A stretch of DNA of 64,000 nt, taken from positions 3,217,445 to 3,281,444 of the forward strand of contig JACTAT010000060.1 in assembly GCA_014526335.1 (NCBI GenBank), in the 5' to 3' direction. The stretch comes from Chrysaora quinquecirrha. Lineage: Eukaryota > Cnidaria > Scyphozoa > Semaeostomeae > Pelagiidae. Made by a program: the position numbers and the translations under genes. Every line of letters begins with the position of its first letter. Position 1 is the stretch's first letter. Below the pieces are notes generated by a model. It was not told the origin of the DNA. It ran no database searches and saw only the letters and a list, made by a program, of their open reading frames with translations. Below are positions 29,301 through 42,400 of this stretch, piece after piece.

Positions 29301-30641
29301 AATGGACATTCGACAAGACATTCGAGAAACTAAGGTCTCATATAAGAACTGTAAAACAGATATATAGTAAATAATACCTCAAAACGTTGAAAAACAAGTT
29401 GTTTTAACTCTCTTGGAAGTCTCTGGTTATGTAATTCCGTGTGCGAAGAGATCTGAGCGTTTGAATGCCGAATGTGCAATGCGAATGTCCAAATTTAGGC
29501 CCAAGGACATTCAAAATATTGCAAGATCGACGGATAATCGATTAAAAATCGAGTTCGCCTCAGAACTTCACCAAACTTCAAAAATAGGCTATTTTTATCG
29601 ACTTCTAGATGTTTTAAGGTTTTGGGGGAGATTTTTCACTTTGAAAATTTTCTCCCATACTGAAGCCTTATAGCTAAGTTGGAAAAAACGACGGATAAGA
29701 TAATTTGTTAAAAAGCGTCTGCTTCGATTGACGGCTGTTTCACACAGGGCAAGGAAACTAAATGGAAAAATCATTCTGCCTGATATTGAGTACAATTATC
29801 AGCGAGAATAAAATATGTTCCTTCTCTTCTAACTTTCAATGAGGATATAGTCGATCCCAATGGCACGAAAAAATCTTGATTGCTCGTACCATTGACAACT
29901 AATTAGATGCACAGAAGGCAGCAAATTGTGCTCTTCCCAGACGGTTGAAACACTGTAAGAACAAAAGTCTTTGAATGACCATAAATCTATTGTGCAATTA
30001 AGTGCGGAAGAACTTGCTGAGAAAAATGTGTATGAAATTTATTGTTTCATTAAATGCGTTGATGTGAAAGCAGTCTCTGTTCGAGGAACATTTTTGCATC
30101 GGATGCTTCTTCTCCATGCTAATTGTCATTTCTTTGTTGCTTGAGGACACCATCTGCTTCACTTGGCGTGGGTTTGGTTTCAGATTTCATTTGAAATCGA
30201 GTTTTGCGACTCAAATGCGTTTCGGAGATGTTAAAGAAAAAAGTTGTAAGACTAGTGAAAAGGCCATTTAGATATCGCCACTATGGGGCGCACATATTTC
30301 TTAATGTCGGTTCCGCAGAACAACCATGGAGACAGCGGGGTGAGGATAAGAAAGGCACAGGATGGCGAAATGTTGCGGGAAGATGGCCACTGGGGGTCAG
30401 TGGCAAACAGAACAAATCACTATCCCCTCAGTATGGCTTCTGCGAGAATACGGTAGGAAATTTTTTAAATTCTATCAAATCCACAACCACTTTTTTCTAG
30501 CACATTTTCTTCTCCTAAAAACATATAAGAAAGTCTATTATGTAACTCTAATATACGTTGGATACTTTCCTATGCCAGTAAACGTGTAGTCCCGGCAACT
30601 TATACCTAATTTTATGTGCGTGAATTCGTCTTTTACTTCAG
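29301..30641. other. Unassigned; may hold upstream exons of the SGNH gene
   Basis: Open frames at 29413-29673 and 30204-30500 have no recognised domain. The region just before 30642 ends in a good acceptor (TTTTACTTCAG), so an upstream exon must lie further left, but I cannot choose one. Confidence 0.3.
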
Positions 30642-33600
30642 GTGGCAATATTTTCAGATTCCCAGCTACGGCCAGTTGTGAAAGGTCATGTAGATAGTCC
30701 CAACAATTGGTATGTAAATGCAACGCCAGGAGGCTGCTTCAATCATGTTTCACGAGAAGTGAAATCAGAGAAGATAAAATTTCAACCGAAAGCTGTCGTC
30801 CTTTTTGTCAGGACTAACGATCTTGGCAAGCATAAGGTGATTGATCGGGCCTAAATCGATTTTCGTAATCTTTTAAACACTGTGCGTCATAAGTTTCCGG
30901 CTGCAGCGGTGAGTACATATTTTGCTCATAACTGGAGATGTTCATCGCTGGAGGGTATACTTTAGTGCACTTTCGGTCCAGCCAAGGTTTGCATATTTGG
31001 CAATGGAGCGGCCAGGCTTTCATTTTTAGTAGCTTTTGAATGTAGAAATTTCATCGCAACACTTATCTGTCTGTCCACCTTTTAACTTTCCTACTCAAGA
31101 CCAACGATTTCGCGCGTATTTGTCTTGCCAAGGGTATCATTTTGGTAGAATTGGTCTGGTCAAGGGTAAAATTTTCTCGTAAAAATTCTACCCTAGCCAA
31201 CGGTACCATTTTGAATATGCCGGCGGCAGACCCCTACTCAAAATTTAGCCAAGAAGCCCCCCCCCAGGATGCATACAATGCAATCTATGCAACCTTTTAT
31301 AAAAAGTTAATTGGACGAAACTCTAAGCTTGGCAAGATGAGCTACTGTTCCTCAATATCATCTATGTCCTGTATCAAACAGTAAGCAGTTCCTGTTTCTT
31401 GATGTTCGCCAACGCAGATCTTTATTTGCTTCAGGTTTTGGTTTATTCAATAATACCCCGCCTAGATGAATACAATATCCGTCTTAGCTTCTACAATGCG
31501 ATGATGGAGAGGGTGGTCAGTGAGTTCGGGGTCCACTATCTTAATACAGAGGGGCTCTTTCAGACAAGCGATTTAAGACTCTGGTCAAGACGGGACGGCA
31601 TTCATATGAGTGAAAACCATGGTCTGCCTTTGCTCTTAGACGCAATCTTCTGTGAACTGTTGCAACTTGGTCTGCAAACAGCATGTGATAAAGGTAAGTA
31701 TGACCAGGTCTTCATTCAACGCTGGCATATATATGTAGCAGAGCACTTTTATGCTCTATTTTGCATTCTTGTCAAGAAAATTCTAATAAAAAAGCATTTT
31801 TGTTGTTGCACACTTTCAGCATTCATATCCATCACCGCTTATTACAATTTCATAACTGTACGATTTGGTTATTCTGACAATCAGGTTCTTCAGCGTCTCT
31901 TCCCAATGCCGCAGTTTCCTTCTGCTTACCGGATGATTTGCTAGAAATATACCTGTAGGAATGCAACTGCTCCTTTTCTATTTCAAAGAAATATGCAGTG
32001 ACAATCCTTTGCATCATGAACTTGTGGAATGTCATATACCGTTCTTTATATAACCTATGAATATATATGTTAACCATAGAGGTATGCCACATTATGGAAC
32101 CTGGTGATGAAGAAGAACAGTCACAAGATGTGAATCTCGAAGAGTCAAGGTAACAAATGAGCGGCATTTCTAATTTGCTTCATTCATAGCACTGAAAGAA
32201 CTCGAGTACGCTTCTCCAAACAATGCTTGAGCATTGGCAGTATTTCGAAGGCCTTTCATAATGAAATTCAATGTCTTTTCAGCTCTGAATCAAAAGCCGC
32301 GCCCGGACGCTTAATGCCAAAAGCCGATCCGTCAAGAGGTGCCATAGTTGGAAATGTGCAAATTAAATGGAAATGCCTTCGTTATACCCGACAGGTAAGT
32401 TTGTCCCCTTTAGCAGGTTATACCGCATTGAATTACAAAAAGAGAATCACAAAAAGAGTAAAAACAAGAGGGACAGAGTCGGAGATCCTGCTTTTACTAA
32501 GCAGATCCCCAAGCAAAAGGTACCATATTCAGGGAATTAGATTTCGTACCATTCTAATTAGCACGCAATATTCATCCTAAATCTATTCTAGGAGAAGCCG
32601 GAAGACAGTACAGGGAAAAAGAACGTTAGCAAAAGGAAAAAAGAAAGGTAGTTGATTCATATTCCTGGACATAGTCTTTGAATGCCTGCTGAATATAACG
32701 AAACCGTGCTTATAGCAGATTCTCTTTCTTTCAGCCCAACAAAAGAGAGATCCAAGAGTGACGCCAGATGCTGGGAGAATATGCTGTCTTGCTATGACTC
32801 ACATTGTCGATTACCTTGCATAGCATATCTGCTATGAAAATACAAGGAGATCAAATTTTCCTAAACAAACCGTTCTCTTTGTAGTTCTGCAAACTTAGAC
32901 GTTCCATGTGGAGAAGGAGGAGGAACATTCTGCCAATCGTAAATTTTTTAAGTTTTTATCACAATGCCAGTTCTTTAAAATTCCTTTTGAAGAAAGGAAC
33001 GAAAGTAACTCAGTCTGTACCAACGTCTTATCTTCTTGATTTCATAAGTAGTAGCAGTGAAATCGAAACACCTCTTGCAGAACAGAGTGACTCAGCCAAT
33101 AGTAAATGTTTTACATTTTTATCACAATGCCGATTCTTTGCAATTCCTTTAAAAACAAGGAACTAAAGTCACTCAGTCTGTACCAACGTCTATGTTTTCT
33201 TGATTTCATAGGTAGTAGCAGTGAAATCGAATCACCTCTTGGAGCACAGGAAAATAGTGCCAATCGTATGTGCAACCTAAAGTACTTGTCCACCAAAGAT
33301 TCCCTTCTTATCTCTTTCAAAGCATTGTAACGACTATTTTGCTTATCGTTGATTTTCCCATTACAGGTGCAGCATTCCAGGTGATGACGTCTCGAAATCC
33401 ATGCATTGGTGGCGCGAGGAAGGTACAAAATGTAAATATTGAAGAACTAAGCAATTGCATAATGGCCAACTGCACTTTCAGTAGCAAAGGCAGTCATAGG
33501 CGTATAAAATGGTGTAGAGTGACCACATGCTATATGGGATCAAAATGGGCCAGACGCAAAAAGAATAGATCATATTTTCGTAATTTGTACTACCAACATA

Positions 33601-34828
33601 GGGAGCGTATCAATCCACAAATTAAATCTCGATCCAAGGCTGGCGTGTGCAACGACACGCATGAGAAGGAAGACAATGAATGTCCGCCTTTAGAAAATGC
33701 GTGGAACCTTCGCAGAAATAGTCTGCAGTTTGAGAATGGCTCGAACGTAGCAGATTGACAAAGACTTGACAATACTCATACTTGTAACTTTGAAGTAAAT
33801 GACTCCTTAACAGAAGGAGAAAGTAACAGTGAAGTCAGCGAGCGCAAAGCTTATGGGACCGATGAAGCAATAGAACCAAATAGACTAGAATGTTCTGAGT
33901 CGGAGAGTGATAGGCAGGTTAATCCAACACATATACCAGTGAAACCTAAAACCAAGAACACGCTGAAACAAAAGGAAGAAAACACCGTCCAATCTCAATC
34001 ACGCAAGCGAAATCGATTGCTCGAAGACGGTTGAAGAAAAGAAACGGAGTATCAAGGCAGGAAATAGAAACCGTAGGGATTATAATAGGGGAATCTGTAG
34101 CTGTATATGCTAAACGCACATTAGGAAATAAGCAAATAAGTCAAATACAATTGGCTGACACCCACGTTTCATCAGCAACCAACACTGCAAGCAGCGCAAA
34201 CGAGACTTCTGATACAAATACTATTGACAATTTTCAACTTCCCAGTGACACCAGTGACTCATCTGATGCGGAAGTGACCTCTAAAAATCAACCTTACTCT
34301 AAAGAGTTAATTAAACCCTTATCCCGCTCTAAACACGGTATGAATAGTTTCAAAGCTTCAATCAGACGTAGCAAATTGAAGGTGTCGTTGCCAAGAAACT
34401 GGCAAGAACTTATACCTGCGAATTCAAGGCACAGTACCCCTGAAGCCACTAGTCCAAAGGAAAAAGCAACCCTTTCAGGGGAGGCGAGAAACATGTTATG
34501 CGAAAATTTTTCCACTGTTAACAAGTACTGTGTATGGAAATTCGTATACTACCATATACAAATAGAGGACTCTCGGAAAAATAAATCCAATTTTTGCACT
34601 GAAACAGTGGGCTGCTCCTTCCCTGAGTGCAAACACAAAATTTCATTTGTAATCCCAAGTATCCATTCCAACTACATAAATTATGAGTTTGAGGGAAATA
34701 TCTATCATAAAACAGGCTCAATAGCAGCCAGGCCAATTTTCAAGGAAAACAAATCACTAATGCCGTCTGAGAAGCACAGAGAGGGCATAGGAAACATGGA
34801 TGCTGATGCCTTTGCAAAACTCCAGTAG
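30642..34828 (+). pseudogene. SGNH-hydrolase gene of transposon type, multi-exon, broken
   Basis: Exons 30642-30908, 31435-31693, 32080-32149, 32283-32394, 32592-32647 and 32735 onward join in phase, followed by three small related exons and a long last exon from 33367. The first two encode an SGNH/GDSL fold: AIFSDSQLRP (nucleophile Ser), the block VLFVRTNDL in place of the usual GxND, and LWSRRDGIHMSENHG (catalytic Asp/His). The last exon ends in a Cys/His domain (CSFPECKHK ... Y ... NIYHKTGSIAARP). Breaks: TAA at 30852, a stop at 33757 and a one-base shift near 34020. SGNH domains linked to such Cys/His proteins recur in cnidarian mobile genes; their role there is unknown. Confidence 0.55.
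32885..33265 (+). repeat. Tandemly duplicated intron-exon units in the SGNH gene
   Basis: Three 53-54-nt exons (32885-32938, 33049-33101, 33212-33265) share endings (GCCAAT|GT). The last two share SSSEIE(S/T)PL. The intron-plus-exon unit of about 163 bp is directly duplicated (32939-33101 and 33102-33265). In the middle copy the acceptor CATAGG has become CATAAG, giving 53 rather than 54 nt. Confidence 0.75.
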
Positions 34829-35340
34829 CCTCCTGTGAAATATAGAGAGTAATGTAGTCACGAGGAGTAGTTGGGAGTGTTCTGTCGAAGATTGAAAAGT
34901 ATAATATTGAGATTAAAAGCGTCTTCTTTTCTTGAGTGTCTTCTGCGGATTTGAGCTAAGAACGAGTGCATTGAAGATAAAGTTCTTCAACAGGTCTTGC
35001 AAAGGGAGAGGAGGGAAATAAACTGTATGCCGCATTCGGAAAAAAACTTGTTCAGGATAAAAAACGGGCACCATCAGATTGACAATGAGAATACGAAAAC
35101 AGTAGATTACAAATATAAATTCAAACGCGCCTGCAATATAGCCTTAGGAAGGGTAAACGACTAGTGCTGCAATTTAGGCGCTTTAGTTTCTTTTTATTAA
35201 AGCTGTTTGTTATCTTGGGAATGATTGGTCGTATAGTTTTGAAAATCTCCTTCCAGATGCTAAGTAGAGGTAGAAAAAGTTTAATGCCTGCAGTTTAGAC
35301 GTATGTCCGTATCAACTCGCAGAAGAATGGAGCTTAACTG
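34829..35340 (+). other. Possible decayed continuation of the SGNH-linked gene
   Basis: The frame SRGVVGSVLSKIEKYNIEI (about 34858-34915) continues just after the stop at 34826, and other short blocks lack stops. No named domain can be assigned. Confidence 0.25.
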
Positions 35341-35344
35341 ATCC

Positions 35345-36021
35345 CACAAAGTAACTTTATTTGAAATGGCCAGAAGTCTACTCCTATCTTGTAGAAACCA
35401 TTGGCGTTTTTACCCGTGAAGCAATGAAGAATAGAATGGGTTTAGAGGCTCTTAATCAATTCAGAAGTGGGTGGTTCAAGTAAATCCTGTGCCATCCTCC
35501 GATGAAATGATAATGAAAGCAGAGTCACACCGTCTCAACGCTTAAACGATGAACCAGATCTACCTTGGGTTGGAATTAAAATGACAGAGGAAAACATAAT
35601 CACCACTCACTGTTCGTGTATGGCTGGGTAATTTGTTGCCCTTTGCTTTTCTAAAGTGTGTGGTATACAGGTACATGAAAATGCTAGATTGTCTTTGTTT
35701 CGTCGATATTCATATAGTAAACGTTTCGAATTTGATTTTCGTTTGGACAACTAGGGCGTTTAATGCTGATTTTTTAAGCATTGAAATTGAGAAGCCTGCA
35801 TAAAGGGAGCTTGCAAGTGGAATGTAGATTATGTGAAGAAGCTTTATCCAGTACCAATCCGCAATGTGAACTTCTTTTCTGAAAATGCGATAAAGAAATA
35901 TAAGAACAACAAAGCCACAAGTGTGACATCTTTTCCTAGCACTATTTTGAAAAATCCATGGCAGACAGTGGATTTAAGTTCATTATTTCGACGCCAAGTA
36001 ACACTTGCCCACAGCGTATAA
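35345..36021 (+). pseudogene. SWIM zinc finger / YqaJ-type protein remnant
   Basis: Broken frames contain KWPEVYSYLVETIGVFTREA, ALNQFRSGW, THCSCMAG (SWIM CxCxnCxH core, last part lost) and KKLYPVPIRNVNFFSENAI. In that order these match the segment preceding YqaJ-like nuclease domains in animal transposon-type proteins. The nuclease itself was not found. Confidence 0.5.
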
Positions 36022-36334
36022 ATTGAACATTGAGACATAAACAGGATGCGAAAGCCTCGACAGTTTGCACTCATTTACATTGCTTTTGTGGTCCAAATCA
36101 CGGAAATCTATACTTATCTTTTACCCAATGACAAGCGGGCATTTAGTCAGCTGACCAACTCCAACCAATAAGAAAGTGACTCTGAGCTGCACGAACCTTG
36201 CATTTAGGCATGTCAATTAAACTCTCTTAAAAAGAAAAATCCCTTTTGATCCCTCACTCAACTGAGATCTTCTCGCGGAAATCCAGAGTTTTTCAAACAA
36301 CAAAGTTATTTTTCTCGAGTTCTTTCACAAAATC

Positions 36335-37266
36335 ATGCCTAAACAGAAATCTAACGCAGCAAGACGAAGTAAAAGATCGGCTACTGTGGCCATTGCCGCA
36401 AGTTCTCGAAACTGAGGGGATCGCAGAGAGCCAGAGCGACAACGACACCCAAAACGCTCAGAACAACAATGTTTTAAGTCCTGGTATCACCTTAAATAGA
36501 GGTCAGATGGAAGAAATCCATGGGGTGATTCAGAAGACGGTGGAAGAGAAACTTTCAGCTGTTGCGAGCCAAGCTGCGAAAACCGCTATCGACTTGACAT
36601 CTGGGCAGACCGCTGCAACACCAACATTGGCGAATCTAGAGAGCATTGGAATGACATCTGTTCCGAAGCAAACAATTCAAAACAGAACAGTTACCGCCGT
36701 CGATGGTGGTTTCACCCCAGAGATACCTCCGTCCTACGTAAAATGGATTCAAAACGGTGAGTTTTTACCATTCTAAACTTTTACTGGAAAAGTTACATCA
36801 TATTGTGGAAAACGAGACCGATGGAAACATTGCTGTGGTCCTTGGACCGAATTCTGAATTGCAATTAACGAAGCGTGGTTCACCAAAAAAGATCAAGGAC
36901 ATGAACGACTGAACTACTGCCTTTCTTGTATATAAAATTGTCGTAGATAGGCTCCCCGCACATGCTCGGGATCAATGTAGAGTATGTAGATATAATTCGC
37001 TATGCCGCAAAGTATCATAATTCGCTAGCTTGGCTTCTTTATGATTGCTAATTTCGTCATAAGGCAGCTAACACGATAAAACCCCTCTCGTGGAGGCTTA
37101 TGGATCAACAAATAAGGAAGCGTGTTTACCTCCGCACCAACAATGCTCCTAATTCTGTTTCACCTGTTTCTTTAGAGACCGCTCATCGACGCTTGAGGGG
37201 CCCTTTCATCCCGCTCTTCGCGTGCATGCACAGTTCAGCAGGCACCATGGATTATACTCCAAGCTA
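36335..37266 (+). pseudogene. DIRS-like retroelement ORF1 (gag-like) remnant
   Basis: Starts MPKQKSNAARRSKRS. After a frame change near 36410 it continues with a Gln/Glu-rich helix (MEEIHGVIQKTVEEKL), IPPSYVKWIQNGEF, a block with DMNDWTTAFLVYKIVV (after correcting a stop) and YDC-FRHKAAN...SWRLMDQQIRKR. This is the ORF1 layout of DIRS/tyrosine-recombinase retroelements. Two or more stops interrupt it. A related ORF1 is at 47400-47990. Confidence 0.6.
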
Positions 37267-38645
37267 AATATCAGATAAAACAGTGTGGTCGAGACTGTAC
37301 CAAGAGTTTCCAGAAACTTTGACGATGTAACAGACTGTACAGTTTTCTTAGATAAAGAAAATAAGGGTCAAAAAATATTTTACGCAGAACCAGCTGCAGC
37401 TGTTCATTGTTGATAGGAATGGATGCAAACTTGTTGTTAGGACACCAAAGAGGAGGTATCACACAACAGTTCTACGAAATGATGGGTTTCTTAATTCAAT
37501 GTTGGTTGTGCTGAAGAAGTTTACAGAAAAGAACATTGTTACTGAACTGTTGACACGACAACTTGAGCAAATTATATTGCATTTCAAGTTCAAAGCACGA
37601 TGACTCAGAAACCTGACTTGATATGAAAAAATGCTAAGGTGGAAGAATGGAAAAATGGTTGCAGAAAAAGGAAGGATAACGGATGTAGTAATGAAAAGAT
37701 TCAAGGAGATTATGGAAAGGCAATAAAATAAAAAAGGAGATCTACAAAGGGGAACTAGACTGTATGAGCAAACAGTTTGAGAAATCTTCTCCCAAACAAT
37801 GGTGGACTTGTAATGAGTCAGTAGTTCTATGTAATTAAAGGTGTTTTAATTTGCTAGTTTAATGTGTTATAATTTGGATTTCTCGCCATTGGCGCCAAAC
37901 AACCACACATTATGTGTAACATTCTAGTGTGTGTTACCGGCTATTGTTTATTAACGTTTCAAAACGATGTGAATACTTATGCTAGAAAAGCTCGTGGAAA
38001 GAAGGATAGAAATCAGACACAAGTAATTGTGATCTTATTCTATCGAGGCTTAGGCCCTCGGGCCTTGCCTCGGCCTGTGTCTTTCTCTCACAACGCTACA
38101 AACAAAAAGCAGACCCCAGAAGAACAGCAGTGTTGTCAAGGGTCGAAATCCTTGGTGTAAGTTGGTTTGCGATATAATTGATGGAACGACAAGGTTGCCA
38201 TAACAAGGTTACCTGAAACATTAAATGGGGAATTGAAGCCAGTATTTAAAAGAATTTCTGGAAAAAGCCTCTGGAGAGGTGCTTGTCTTGGATAAACCAC
38301 AATAAGAATTAGTCAGTAAATGGGCAGCTTTAGACCAAATGTCATAAGACTCACTTTTGCGGTAAAGTGTCAGGTCTGCTTGCTGTGAAACAATTTCTGT
38401 TTCAAATACACGTTCAGCGTCAAAAGCAAGGCTTTTAAGAAAATGTAGCATAACTATTGGAAAATACTGGAATATTTCCATATGTGAATAACTATCAGAA
38501 CTATTAGCTCCGTATAAAAGGCCAGTCAAGAATCAAGAAGGGCAATATCAAAGAACTCGAAAGGCGAAAAGAAAAATTCTGGGAATCAACAAAAACCAAG
38601 TAAAGAAAAGAACGACAAAAAGGATGGCTTAAGACAGGCCTTCCG
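37267..38645. other. No recognised gene
   Basis: Open frames up to 100 codons on both strands without motifs. Probably debris of the neighbouring retroelement. Confidence 0.3.
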
Positions 38646-38649
38646 CTTC

Positions 38650-38870
38650 TGAAGCTGATGGGTTTGTTATTTTCAACGTTATATTGTTGTGTGATTTCAT
38701 CTCAACCTTCACCAGCTCTATGGAATGTAATCAGAAAAGTTTGGCATGTGAGTTGGACCTCATCAAGAAGACTGGATTAGTCCACTCTTTCCGAATTCAT
38801 TGTGAGGAATGTCTATCTATGGTCATAAGTTCAGATTCGTTCAATGATATAGGTAGTGGCAAGGCAGAAT
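38650..38870 (+). pseudogene. Mutator-like transposase N-terminal fragment
   Basis: Encodes FVIFNVILLCDFISTF, then SLACELDLIKKTGLVHSFRI and CEECLSMV. This fits the G..I.....L..F....C......L.....GL...F.I.C..C start of Mutator-like transposases, with the first Cys pair degenerate. Confidence 0.4.
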
Positions 38871-39176
38871 GATCTGCAAAAGACGTGGCTCTCGGAATGG
38901 TCTGCTTTGCAAGATCCACTCGGCGATGTAATAGTGCCTTGGATAACTCTTCCTTGCTTTGATTTTCACTTCCCCGATGAGGAAAAGAATTACAGATATC
39001 TGTTCAAAAAAGACAATTCAGCAGGCAAGGCTGTTGCCACAAAAATTTAAAGTTCTGGCGCAGTCTGAACTGTGGTTAATCTCCCCCTTTGTGCTCATGC
39101 CACTAGCAACCTTACGATATACATAAATAGAACATAAATAGAACAGATTGATAAGTCCAGCAGGATACGGAAATAC

Positions 39177-39263
39177 TACCCTGGGTACCAGAGCCCAAAA
39201 TATAAAATAACTTAAAAAAAAAATAAAAAGAGAAATAAGAAAACAAATAGAGGCTCTGGTACC
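39177..39263 (+). repeat. Left terminal inverted repeat
   Basis: Outer 19 bp and inner 14 bp match the right end inverted, with an A-rich spacer between. Similarity continues weakly to CTCCTTCTGGTG at about 39290. CCAAT boxes (39299, 39344) precede the helicase start, so promoter activity here is likely (inference). Confidence 0.85.
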
Positions 39264-39421
39264 ATCGTACCGCATTCTCCTTCTGGTGTGGTTTATTAAC
39301 CAATCAGCAGCTTAGATCCCAGAAATGGAATCTTTCACCGATTGGCTACTTCGTCTTACAAACGATCGCTGATCGAATCATCGAATCACCATCGATTCGC
39401 AGACAGGCAAGTTGTTCAGTA

Positions 39422-42400
39422 ATGGCGGATATGGAGTATGAACTGAAAGTTGCTGTAGACAAAGCCGTGCGCGTTTTTTTTCCGAAAGTCAAGAAGCTAT
39501 CAGATCAACAGTTTGAGATTCTGAAATCAATTTTTGTTCTAAACAAGGACACATTAGCGGTATTACCAACGGGGCATGGAAAATCTTTGCCGTTTCAGAT
39601 TGCGCCATTTGTTGCGAAGGAATTAGGCCTAGGCTCAATGAGGGAATTTGATATTATAAGGAACAGGGACATTGTCCTCGTCATTTCACCACTACTGGTT
39701 ATTATGGATTTACAGACGAATATGCTAAATAGCATAGGTATTGCTGCGTGCTGCCTTCACGACGAAAGTGTAGATATTAATGACCTTTCGGCTGGCAAGT
39801 TCCAGGTCATTTTTGGCACCCCAGAAGCATGGGTCAAAACTGACAAGTGGAGACAGTTGCTTGGTTCAACCATTTACCAAGATAGAGTACTGCTGCTAGT
39901 CGCAGATGAGGCTCATTGTGTACCCAAATGGTAAGCTTCTTTTTATTATGCTAGGCCTAACCTTTTGTCTTTGAAGGGAGATTGAAGACTAGTCTATATT
40001 CCATCAGCTGTCTTAAAAAAAAGCTCAGAATATCACCGTTAGCTTCAATCCTTAATAATACCACCATTGCCTTCAATCAGTAATTACAAAAGTAACCAGC
40101 TTAGAATAGTCCTACATAGGCAGTACAGTATAGTGTTATGTTTATTGGTACTTCTTTGCAAGCTGCTTCCTTAAACCTGTTAACCAAGAAGCCAATGAGG
40201 CCACATCAAGTCTTGCTAGTAGATTTCTTTCAAAGCCCTTATATTTCTCATGCTTTCTGCCATTTGTGTATTTGAATATGTCTTTTGATACGAGATTGCC
40301 AACAAGATGGTGCAGATCCACTTCTTTTACTTTCACTTTGTGATGCCCACTTGGAACTGTAAGATGCATATCTTCATCAATTGATTGCAGGATCTTTTCA
40401 AGAAAACCTATTGCCATTGATTCACGTTTAGCAGCAGATTCATTAAGATTAACACCTAAGTTTTGTAGGAGCTCCTTTGATAAGCGATTGATCTGCTCTA
40501 ACCTTAGGTCACATGATATATTCCTACCCCTACCTCCCTTTCGATTAACAGTTCTGTTCCAAACAATTTGGTGTGCTTGGGCTTCAGTGAAGATTGCCAT
40601 AACATTTGACTGCAATAGAAAGGATGCAATGGCGTACTTGTGATGTCCATATGCCTTGTAGTACAGTAAAAACATCTTCCAGCACCTCATGATCCTATCC
40701 CCATCACCCTCCTTGACTGCATCATCAGCATTTCTTATAAGCAGGCCAATATTTAGTCTTGCTGTGCAGTAGTTGAAGATATCATCTGAAGAAGAGGAGC
40801 TTTCACTTGTTTCCCTGGCACTTGCCTCAGACTGACTTTGAACAGAAAATGAATGGACTTTCTCTTCGTGGTTTCTCCTGACTTTATCGAATCTGTATAC
40901 TTTGGGGCAGCCTTGGTGTCGACATACAAAACCATTTCTTGGCTCAGACAGGGCTGCCATGTTTTGGTGAATTTCTGATGCATCCTTTGAATGTGACTCA
41001 ACTATGTACTGGAGTATCATCTTTTTTACATGTCCGTTTAGCCATTCAAGTTTCGTTTCTTTGCTGCCATGCAGAATGGTTGGTGGTATGACGTCCTCAG
41101 GTGATGCCTTGAGGTTTTTAATCCCAAAATATTGCATTGCTAAGGTGATTAATAGGGCATCAGTTTCAAAATTAACAAATTCTTTGCATTCATTAAATTT
41201 CCCCAGAACATTTCCTCTGGCATTGCTATTGCGTACAAGGTTCATGTTATACGTCATGGATGCAATGTCTTTTGCTGATTCAGCATTGAAAAATGCTTCA
41301 TATAGTATCTGAAAAATAATAAAATAATGCTTTATTATGCAAAATCCATTATATATGGACATGAAACTTGAACTGTTGAATATGGAGAGGATTACTGTAG
41401 ATTTCAAAAGACAACACTATCATAATTTCACAAAACAAGCAATTTTCGTTTTGAAAAGCAGTGCCTTACCAGGGGAGCTTGTTGTGCATTTTTATAATTA
41501 TAGTATTCTTCATGAACATTTGATGCACTGAAAGAATATTAAAACAGGTGCACTGAAATTTTCCCTCCAAAATCTATGATTAACAGAACTATGCCCTGGA
41601 AATTTGTAATCTTATTTCCAACCTGATACATGTAACGTATTGCATGCCAATCTTCATTTTTTGGTATGATACCAGTCAGGTTTTCGTATTCCGAATCTCC
41701 GTCTGACATGGCACCCTGTAGATTACGTGCCCTTTCCTCTGTCAAATTGTCTCCTCCCAAGAAAATTTTTCTGATAACTGTTTTGGTCTTTTCTCCTCCA
41801 TTGTCTTGTTCGATGATAGGGACATAGTTTTCTTGGATTGACTGCAGAATCTCTATCATTTCTGCTCCAATGGATTCGTTCTTCAATAGGACCCCAAGAG
41901 GCACCTGTAACCAAGATGTTCTTATGTATATATCATTTCAATTGTTCTCAGTATAAGTAGAGCTCTTATTGTATTCATATATGCAGCAGTAAGAAGGCAT
42001 CATGCGATGAGAATTTTCTAGAAGTCTCCATGCATGCATTAAACATAACTCTTTCTTTATATGTGAGTAAAATGTTGAAGTTCAATCAAGTCTGTACTAC
42101 ACATACCTCCTCTGATTTCTGTGACATCTCTGCAGAGTACTTGTGTGGAATGTGCCGTAAAACCAGACTTTTGAACGGATCAAACGCTTTTATGTTATCA
42201 ACAATAACCCTGCTAACCAAAGGCATCAAGTCATGGAGCAGTTCCATATGCACGGCTTCATCTGGGATAAACTCTTCATTTCTAAGTGAGGATGCTGGCC
42301 TTTGCTGCTGTTCATTATCCAGATCTTTTCCAGTGACTCTCAGTGGTAAACCCAACATGTTAAACCAGTGAATTGATCTGTTAAATATATAGACTAACCA

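Noticed and set aside
31120..31215. Inverted repeat GGTCAAGGGTAAAATTTT / AAAAATTCTACCCTAGCC as a terminator
   Set aside because: It lies within the first SGNH intron and resembles a small palindromic repeat; no terminator function is expected in this context.
37900..38160. 82-codon + strand frame as a small gene
   Set aside because: No homology-like motif, splice context or composition difference; a chance frame is likely.
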